A stretch of DNA of 64,000 nt from Herbidospora yilanensis (GTDB taxonomy: Bacteria > Actinomycetota > Actinomycetes > Streptosporangiales > Streptosporangiaceae). Of this stretch, positions 44,853-51,493 are shown one piece after another. Below the pieces are notes generated by a model, which was given only the letters and a program-made list of their open reading frames with translations, was not told the origin of the DNA and ran no database searches. How positions within the stretch are numbered: the first letter of the stretch is position 1; every line of letters begins with the position of its first letter. A program made the translations under genes and the position numbers. The DNA is taken from positions 62,001 through 126,000 of the forward strand of contig NZ_BBXE01000014.1 of the NCBI RefSeq assembly GCF_001570565.1, read 5' to 3'.

Positions 44853-46364
44853 ATGGCGGACATCGGCGTCGAGGCTGCGGCCGCGCGCGGGAAGCTGGTC
44901 TCCTCCCGGGTCTCCGAACACGGCGCCGGGTGGCACTGCCAGGAGATCGGGACCTTCCAGGCGCTGCGCCCCAACAAGAACACCTTCACGTGGTTACACC
45001 CCAAGACCCTGTGGCGGTCGCGCAACGAGATCCTCGCGGGGCTGTTCGGCGATCCGTCCGCGGAGGTCCGCCGCCGGTGGGTGGCGTCCATGCGGGAGAA
45101 CGGCGCCGACCCCGACTTCCGGATGACCCGCCTGATGGGCCCGGAGTACTCGTTCATCGTCATCGGCGACACCGGCGAGGGCGACGCCTCCCAGTACGCC
45201 GTGATCCCGGGCCTGCTGAAAGTGGGCGAGAAGACCGACTTCGCGGTCATCGCCAGCGACGTGATCTACCCCACGGGCGCCGCGAGCGACTACTGCGACA
45301 AGTTCTTCCGCCCGTTCAAGGACTACGACGCCCCCATCTACGCCATCCCCGGCAACCACGACTGGTACGACGGCCTCGGCGGCTTCATGCGGGTGTTCTG
45401 CGGCGCCAGGCCGCTCAAGGTCGAGAAGGAGGGCTTCCGGCTCTCCCCGGCCGGGCTGCGCGGCCTGCTCTGGAAGAAACCCGAGGCGATCGACGAGGCC
45501 GCGCTGGCCGAGGCGTGGAAACTGCGCGGCAGGCCGGCGCAGGAGGCCCGGCAGCCCGCCCCCTACTGGGCGCTCGACCTGGGTGAGCTCGTGCTGGTCG
45601 GCATCGACACCGGCATCACCGGCTCGCTCGACCGCGAGCAGGGCGAGTGGCTGCGCCACGTGTCGTCGGCCGACACCCGGCCCAAGGTGCTCATCACCGG
45701 CAAGCCGATCTACGTGCGCGACGACCACAAACCCTGCCCGATCGAGGGCGGCGGCACGGTCGACGAGATCGTGCGCGACCCCGCTCACAACTACGTCGCG
45801 GCGATCGGCGGCGACGTGCACAACTACCAGCGTTTCCCGGTCAACGTCGACGGGCGGGTGATCCAGTATCTCGTCGCGGGCGGCGGCGGCGCGTTCATGC
45901 ACGCCACCCACACGATCCCGCGCGTCGAGACGGTCCACGAGGACGACTTCCGCTGCTACCCGCTGCGCGGCGACTCGTTGTCGTTCTACAGCCTGCTCTA
46001 CTCGCGCAAGCTGCGGATGAAGTGGCTCTACCTGACGCCCGAGGAGGCCGTGGCGCTGATGTCGCGGCAGATCGGCAACGAGCCGGTCCGCGACACCCCG
46101 CCCGTGAAGATCACCGCCCGGATGAAGTGGGCGGCCCGGTTCCTCGGCGGCTGGCCGATGCCGTTCCACCTGCCGGTGGGCCGCTTCTTCCACCGGTGGA
46201 TCTCGGAGCTGACCGACTGGGACACCCCGCCGTTCTTCAAGAGCTTCCTGCACGTCTCGGTCTCCCCGGGCGAACTGCGCATCCGCTGCTTCGCGGCGAC
46301 CGGGTGCCTGGCCCAGGAGCTCGAACCGCCGGTCGAGGACGAGGTGATCATCCCGCTGACCTGA
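44853..46364 (+). CDS. Calcineurin-like metallophosphoesterase
   Basis: A 503-residue protein with the phosphoesterase metal motifs: IGDTGEGD (GDxGxxD), ASDVIYP (a GDxxY/SDxxY variant), IPGNHDWYDG (GNHD/E), and GGDVHNYQRF in place of GHxH. N- and C-terminal extensions are unusual (a start KLVSSRVSEHGAGWHCQEIG and a C-terminal WISELTDWDTPPFFKSF). There is no signal peptide, so it is cytosolic. The substrate is unknown. It follows the AGPS-like gene by 20 bases and is probably co-transcribed, hinting at lipid or phosphate metabolism. Confidence 0.87.
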   Translation: MADIGVEAAAARGKLVSSRVSEHGAGWHCQEIGTFQALRPNKNTFTWLHPKTLWRSRNEILAGLFGDPSAEVRRRWVASMRENGADPDFRMTRLMGPEYSFIVIGDTGEGDASQYAVIPGLLKVGEKTDFAVIASDVIYPTGAASDYCDKFFRPFKDYDAPIYAIPGNHDWYDGLGGFMRVFCGARPLKVEKEGFRLSPAGLRGLLWKKPEAIDEAALAEAWKLRGRPAQEARQPAPYWALDLGELVLVGIDTGITGSLDREQGEWLRHVSSADTRPKVLITGKPIYVRDDHKPCPIEGGGTVDEIVRDPAHNYVAAIGGDVHNYQRFPVNVDGRVIQYLVAGGGGAFMHATHTIPRVETVHEDDFRCYPLRGDSLSFYSLLYSRKLRMKWLYLTPEEAVALMSRQIGNEPVRDTPPVKITARMKWAARFLGGWPMPFHLPVGRFFHRWISELTDWDTPPFFKSFLHVSVSPGELRIRCFAATGCLAQELEPPVEDEVIIPLT

Positions 46365-46532
46365 GCCGCTGGTCCCGTTTTCCGGGGTCCGCCCGGCTTC
46401 GGTGCGCGCGACCGCTCACGTCCCGCTCATGCCGGTTTCTGTTACGGCTCCCGCCCGCCCTCCGGCCATCCGACGGCACGGGGCCTGCCCGGCGGACACC
46501 GAACTGTCGGTGCGGCCTGGCAGGCTGGAACC

Positions 46533-48128
46533 GTGCAGGTTGCGGTTTCCGGGGCGAAAGACGGCAGTGGTGAGCTGCTGCCCGGGGGCCCGGCGACCGA
46601 CCTCGCGGCGGCGGTGGCCGAGGCCGAGGAGCACACGGCGCCCCGGTGGGTGTGGGCCGACACGCGGCGGATCTACCCCGGCCTCCTGGCCCGGGGCGTG
46701 CGGGTGGCGCGCTGCCACGACGTCGCGCTGACCGAGAACCTGCTGCTGGCCGCCGAGGGCCGCTACGGCGAGCCCCGGTCGGCCGAGGCCGCCCACGCCC
46801 GGCTCCACGGCCTGCCGGTGCCAGAAGACCGCCACGAGACCCCCGAGGCCGCCCAGGGGTCGCTGTTCGACCCCGAGCCCGGTCCGGCCGAGCCGGGGGC
46901 CGCCCTCGTCGAAGAGGTGGCCGCCGCGCAGGCCGCCCGGATCGCGGCGCTGCCCGAACCCGGGCGGTTCCGGCTGCTGGTCGCGGCCGAGTCGGCCGGC
47001 GGGTTGATCGCGGCCGAGATGGGCCACGACGGCATGCCCTGGCGTGAGTCGGTCCACCAGGCGCTGCTGACCGACCTGCTCGGGCCCCGCCCCGCCCACG
47101 GCATGCGGCCCGCCAAGTTGCAGGCGCTGGCCGACCAGGTGTCGGCGGCGTTCGGCCGGCCGCTCAACCCCGACTCGCCGCAGCAGATCGTCAAGGCGTT
47201 CAAGGCGGCCGGGGTGCCGGTGCCGTCGGCCCGCTCCCACGTGCTGAAAGAGGTCGACCATCCGGGGGTGGGGCCGTTGCTGGCGTACAAGGAACTGGCC
47301 CGGCTCTTCAGCTTCCACGGCTGGGTGTGGGCCGACCAGTGGGTGCGTGACGACCGTTTCCGGGCCGAATACGTCGTGGGCGGCGTCGTCAGCGGCCGGT
47401 GGGCGACCAGCGGGGGAGGGGCGCTGCAGATCCCGAAGGTGATGCGCAAGGCGGTGGTGGCCGACGACGGGTGGACGCTCGTGGTCGCCGACGCCGCCCA
47501 GCTCGAACCGCGGGTGCTGGCCGCGATGGCCGGAGACCGGGGGCTGGCCCGCGCCGCCGGGGAGATCGACCTCTACGCCGCGCTGGCCCAGGCGTTCGGC
47601 GGGCAGCGCGACGCCGCCAAGATCGCCATGCTGTCGGCCATGTACGGCGGCACCAGCGGCGACGCCCCCAAACTGCTGGCCGTGATGCGCAACCGGTTCC
47701 CCCAGGCCTACGCGTTCGTCGAAGACGCCGCCCGCGCGGGTGAGGAGGGCCGGGTGGTGCGCTCGTGGCTGGGCCGCACCAGCCCGCCGCCGTCCGACCG
47801 CTGGCGGATGGTCGTCTCGGGGCCCGACGGGGGCAGGGCGGCCCGCGACCGAGGGCGCTTCACCCGCAACTTCGTCGTCCAGGCCACCGCCGCCGAATGG
47901 GCGCTCACCCTGATGGCCGTGTTGCGCGGCCGTCTCAGGGAACCCGCGAAGCTGGTGTTCTTCCAGCACGACGAGGTCATGATCCACTGCCCGGAAGGCC
48001 AGGCCGGAGAGGTCGCCGCCGCCATCGAATCGAGCGCCGAGGAGGCGACCCGCCTGCTGTTCGGCCCGACCCCGGTCAGGTTCCCCATGGAGGCGGTGCC
48101 GGTGACCTGCTACGCCGACGCCAAGTGA
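46533..48128 (+). CDS. Family A DNA polymerase with N-terminal exonuclease-like domain
   Basis: A 531-residue protein annotated in actinobacteria as bifunctional 3'-5' exonuclease/DNA polymerase. Polymerase motif A is VVADAAQLEPRVLAAMAGD, motif B RDAAKIAMLSAMYGG, and motif C FFQHDEVMIH. The N-terminal domain (residues 1-170) is reduced and the DEDD residues are hard to place, so exonuclease activity is doubtful. It lacks a 5' nuclease domain. It is shorter than Pol I and probably takes part in repair. GTG 46533 is used. It overlaps the convergent transporter gene by 19 bases. Confidence 0.9.
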   Translation: MQVAVSGAKDGSGELLPGGPATDLAAAVAEAEEHTAPRWVWADTRRIYPGLLARGVRVARCHDVALTENLLLAAEGRYGEPRSAEAAHARLHGLPVPEDRHETPEAAQGSLFDPEPGPAEPGAALVEEVAAAQAARIAALPEPGRFRLLVAAESAGGLIAAEMGHDGMPWRESVHQALLTDLLGPRPAHGMRPAKLQALADQVSAAFGRPLNPDSPQQIVKAFKAAGVPVPSARSHVLKEVDHPGVGPLLAYKELARLFSFHGWVWADQWVRDDRFRAEYVVGGVVSGRWATSGGGALQIPKVMRKAVVADDGWTLVVADAAQLEPRVLAAMAGDRGLARAAGEIDLYAALAQAFGGQRDAAKIAMLSAMYGGTSGDAPKLLAVMRNRFPQAYAFVEDAARAGEEGRVVRSWLGRTSPPPSDRWRMVVSGPDGGRAARDRGRFTRNFVVQATAAEWALTLMAVLRGRLREPAKLVFFQHDEVMIHCPEGQAGEVAAAIESSAEEATRLLFGPTPVRFPMEAVPVTCYADAK

Positions 48129-49357
48129 GCCGTGCGCCGCCGCCAGATGACCACTCCGGTGAGCCCGGTCAGGACCGCCGTGATCAGACCGAGGACCGGG
48201 TAGGAGAGCGTGCCGACGATCGCGCCGGCCAGCAGGGCGCCGACGGCGCCGCAGACGTTCATCGTGAGGTCCGAGAGGCCCTGCACGGCCGGGCGGCGCT
48301 CCAGGTCGACCGCCTCGGTCACCATCGCCGAACCCGCCACGAGGGAGCACGACCAGCCCAGGCCCAGCAGGACCAGGCCCGCCGTGATCACCGGCACGTC
48401 GTGTCCGCCGAAGGCGGCCAGCAGGCCGGCGGCGACCAGCACGCCCATGCCGGCCGCGGCGACCACGGCCCGGCCGAGACGGTCGGCGGCCCAGCCGACC
48501 AGCGGCGAGAACATGAACATCCCGGCGATGTGCAGGCTCAGCACCATCCCGATGACCGAGATGCCGGCGTGCCCGTGGTCGAGGTGCACGGGCGTCATCG
48601 ACATCACCGAGACCATCGCGGTGTGCCCGGCCGCGATCGTCAGCAGGCCGGTCCGGGCGGCCGGAGTGGCCTTCACCGTCCCGGCGGCCTCCCGCAGCGG
48701 CTGCCGCCGGCGGGCGACGGCCACCTCACGCCCCTGCCGGGCGAGCAGCAGCGGGTCGGGGCGCAGGCCGCCGTTGACGATCACCAGGGAGACCGCGAAC
48801 GCGGCGGCGGCCAGCGCGAACGGCCCGGCGGCGGGCGCCAGGCCCAGGTCGACTCCCAGCGCGTCGGCGGGATGGGCCAGGTTGGGGCCCGTGACGCTGC
48901 CGATCGTGGCGGCCCAGACGACCAGCGACAGGTGACGGGCGGTCCGGCCGGGCGGGGCGAGATCGGTGGCGGCGTACCGGGCCGACAGGTTGCCGGCGCT
49001 GCCGGTGCCGACCATGACGAGCGAGAGCAGCAGCAGCGCCCACGACCCGGCCTGGATCGAGGCGACGGCGGCCACGCAGCCGAGGAAGGCGACGCCGTGG
49101 GCGAGCGTCAGGCCCGCCCTGCGCCCGCCGCCGTCGGCGGCCCTGGCGGCCGGGAGCGCCATCAGGGCGGCCCCCAGGACGGTGGCGGTCCCGGCCAGGC
49201 CGCTGATCGCTTCGGAGCCGGAGAGTTCGTACACCACGAGGGAGCTCAGCGCGAGGCCGACCGCGATCCCCACACCCGAGACGATCTGGACGGCGGACAG
49301 GACACCGAGTGTCCGGCGTTGCACCTTCTGGTGGGGTGTGAGGGGGATCGCTGTCAT
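48110..49357 (-). CDS. MFS transporter
   Basis: A 415-residue transporter with about 12 hydrophobic segments. N-terminal helices include LGVLSAVQIVSGVGIAVGLALSS and AISGLAGTATVLGAALMALPAA, followed by the loop-2/3 type motif ARAADGGGRRAGL; the second half has MVLSLHIAGMFMFSPLVGWAADRLGR. The MFSPLVGWAADRLGR segment resembles drug-efflux relatives, but the substrate is unknown. The start codon lies inside a 9-bp-arm inverted repeat, which may be an operator. Confidence 0.88.
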   Translation of the reverse strand: MTAIPLTPHQKVQRRTLGVLSAVQIVSGVGIAVGLALSSLVVYELSGSEAISGLAGTATVLGAALMALPAARAADGGGRRAGLTLAHGVAFLGCVAAVASIQAGSWALLLLSLVMVGTGSAGNLSARYAATDLAPPGRTARHLSLVVWAATIGSVTGPNLAHPADALGVDLGLAPAAGPFALAAAAFAVSLVIVNGGLRPDPLLLARQGREVAVARRRQPLREAAGTVKATPAARTGLLTIAAGHTAMVSVMSMTPVHLDHGHAGISVIGMVLSLHIAGMFMFSPLVGWAADRLGRAVVAAAGMGVLVAAGLLAAFGGHDVPVITAGLVLLGLGWSCSLVAGSAMVTEAVDLERRPAVQGLSDLTMNVCGAVGALLAGAIVGTLSYPVLGLITAVLTGLTGVVIWRRRTAHLASA

Positions 49358-49383
49358 GAGCGAAGTCTGGCATGGCTCATGAC
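49353..49383. repeat. Inverted repeat spanning the MFS transporter start codon
   Basis: GTCATGAGC (49353-49361) and GCTCATGAC (49375-49383) are perfect 9-bp inverted arms 13 bases apart. One arm contains the ATG of the MFS gene. It could be a repressor operator or an mRNA hairpin that hides the start codon. Confidence 0.55.
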
Positions 49384-49400
49384 AGCGGTTGAAACGGGTT

Positions 49401-51392
49401 TTACGCCGGGCTGAAGGAGTTCCACAACGTCGCGCGGACGTTCGCGGCGCTCTCGGTCCAGTCGTAGTCGGGCGCGGTGAAGGTGATCGCGTAGGCGCGG
49501 CCGTCGACCGTGACGTAGCGGACGGCCGTGTGGACGGTCACGTTGGCGGCGTCGCGGTGGGTGTACTCCCACTCGGCGGCCGGCCAGCGGTAGTCGACCT
49601 GGGCCAGCGCGAGCTGGGTGTACTCCTCGAAGGAGGCCTTGGCCTCGGTCGCCTTCAGCGCGTCGAGGTCCCCGTCGGGGATCTCCTCGATCAGGCCGCT
49701 CTGGCCGCTGTCCTTCGGGCCGGTCAGCACGACCGCGCCGTCCTGCGCGGCGGCCTTCCAGGTGTCGGGCACCGCGACGGTGACGTTGCCGACGGTGTGG
49801 TTGCGGAAGCCCTCGGGGAGCTCGCCCTCGGGCGAGGCGGGCACGGCCGGCCCGCCGGCGTCGGCGGCCGTGCCGGTCGCGGCCGGCCGGCTGCGCGGGT
49901 CGGCGGGCGGCTTGTCACCCGGTACCATGATCAACAGCACCAGCACCACGACCGCGATCACGGCGATGGCCGCGACCACGGCGAGCAGGCTGCTGCGGCT
50001 GCCCCGGTCGTCGTCGTGGTCCTTGCGGCGGCGCGAGGCGCGCGGCCCGGCGGGCCTGCGCTCGACGGCCGGTGTGTCGGCGGGCTTCCCGGCGCGCGGC
50101 TCCCTGCCCAGGTCGCCGAACTCGGGCAGGTCCTTCTGCTCGGGCGCCGGCCAGCCGCCCGGGGTCTGCCCCGGCGCGGGGGCCGGACGGCTCGGGCCGC
50201 CGGGTTTCGACGGGGTGATCGGGGCGAAGAACGACACGCCGCCCGTCGAGGTGATGTCGCCGGTGGGGCTGCTCAGCGGGTCGGGCTTGGGGGAGCCCAT
50301 GTTGTAGCCGCCCGACGGGCTGTTGGGGTCGTAGGGCACCCGGACCGGCCCCGACGGGGTCTCGATGATGCGCGAGGGCATCGGCCCGGACGGCGGGTCG
50401 AGCGGCGGCAACATCTGGACCGGGGTCTGGACCGAGGTCTGGTCGGCGGGGGTCGGCGCGGGCGAGGGGCCGGTCTGGGTCTGCGCCGGGCTCTGCGGCG
50501 GGGCGGTCGGGCGCACGCCGACGCCGTGCTGGCGCAGCACGTGTTCGAGCATGTCGGACACCTGCGCGGCGGGCAGCCGGTCGGCCGGGTTCTTGCGCAG
50601 CAGGCCCTCGATGACGGGCATCAGCGCGCCCGCCCGGCCCGGCCGGTTGGGCTCCTGGGTCAGCACCGCGCCCAGCACGGCGACCGCGTCGGGCCCCTCG
50701 TAGGGAGGCCGGCCCTCCACCGCCGCGTAGAGGGTGGCGCCGAACGACCACAGGTCGGCCGCGAACGTGATCGGGCGGCCCTGGAGCCGCTCCGGCGGGA
50801 TGTAGGCCGGGGAGCCCATCAGCAGGCCCGGGTGGGTGATCGAGACGTCGCCCTCGATGGCCGCGATGCCGAAGTCGGTGAGCACCACGCGGTCGGCCGT
50901 CAGCAGCACGTTGCCCGGCTTGACGTCGCGGTGGAGGATGCCGGCGGCGTGCGCGTGGCGCAGCGCGTCGAGCACCCTAATCCCGATCTCGGCCGCCTGG
51001 ACGACCGGCAGCGGCCCGCTCTGGCGCACCGCCTGCTCCAGCGACCAGGCCCGGACCAGCTCCATCACGATCCACGGGCGGCCGTCTTCCTCGACGACGT
51101 CGTGGACGGTCACGATGCCCGGATGGCTCAGCCGCGCGGCCGAACGGGCCTCGCGGAGCATGCGGGTGTGGGCGGTCTGGCGGCCCTGCTGGTCGAGGCC
51201 GTAGGGGAGGATCAGCTCCTTGACCGCGACGTCGCGGTCGAGCAGCACGTCGTGTGCGTGCCACACCATGCCCATGCCGCCCCGGCCGACCGGCGAGAGC
51301 AGCCGGTAGCGGCGGCCGACGAGCCTGCCCTGCCCCTCGGGCGTCCCGCCCTGACCATCGGGGACCATACCGAGCAGGCGATCGGTCGTCAT
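49401..51392 (-). CDS. PknB-type membrane serine/threonine protein kinase
   Basis: A 663-residue eukaryotic-like kinase. The glycine loop is VGRGGMGMVWHA, the ATP lysine K58 (VAVKEL), the catalytic loop HRDVKPGNVLL (HRD 154-156), and DFG at 173-175, followed by GSPAYIPPERL. A long proline-rich linker (about 290-450) leads to one transmembrane helix (about 466-491, LLAVVAAIAVIAVVVLVLLIM) and an extracellular domain of about 170 residues without PASTA repeats. The outer domain (VTVAVPDTWKAAAQDGAVVL) may sense a ligand. ATG 51392 has GGGGA upstream. The target proteins are unknown. Confidence 0.93.
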   Translation of the reverse strand: MTTDRLLGMVPDGQGGTPEGQGRLVGRRYRLLSPVGRGGMGMVWHAHDVLLDRDVAVKELILPYGLDQQGRQTAHTRMLREARSAARLSHPGIVTVHDVVEEDGRPWIVMELVRAWSLEQAVRQSGPLPVVQAAEIGIRVLDALRHAHAAGILHRDVKPGNVLLTADRVVLTDFGIAAIEGDVSITHPGLLMGSPAYIPPERLQGRPITFAADLWSFGATLYAAVEGRPPYEGPDAVAVLGAVLTQEPNRPGRAGALMPVIEGLLRKNPADRLPAAQVSDMLEHVLRQHGVGVRPTAPPQSPAQTQTGPSPAPTPADQTSVQTPVQMLPPLDPPSGPMPSRIIETPSGPVRVPYDPNSPSGGYNMGSPKPDPLSSPTGDITSTGGVSFFAPITPSKPGGPSRPAPAPGQTPGGWPAPEQKDLPEFGDLGREPRAGKPADTPAVERRPAGPRASRRRKDHDDDRGSRSSLLAVVAAIAVIAVVVLVLLIMVPGDKPPADPRSRPAATGTAADAGGPAVPASPEGELPEGFRNHTVGNVTVAVPDTWKAAAQDGAVVLTGPKDSGQSGLIEEIPDGDLDALKATEAKASFEEYTQLALAQVDYRWPAAEWEYTHRDAANVTVHTAVRYVTVDGRAYAITFTAPDYDWTESAANVRATLWNSFSPA

Positions 51393-51463
51393 AGGCGGGG
51401 TCCCCAATTCTCCTCGTCCGGGCCGCGCGAGAGACCCGCACGATTTTCTGAGGTTGGCCACCG

Positions 51464-51488
51464 ATATTAGGGTCAAACCAGGGTCAAA
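51464..51488 (-). promoter_or_regulatory. Kinase promoter region with direct repeats
   Basis: A TAATAT -10 (51469-51464, minus strand) lies about 70 bases before the kinase start. Just upstream, TTTGACCCT occurs twice in direct repeat, 11 bp apart (51488-51480 and 51477-51469). Spacing to TTGACC is too short for a normal -35, so the repeats may bind an activator. Confidence 0.4.
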
Positions 51489-51493
51489 GGGAA

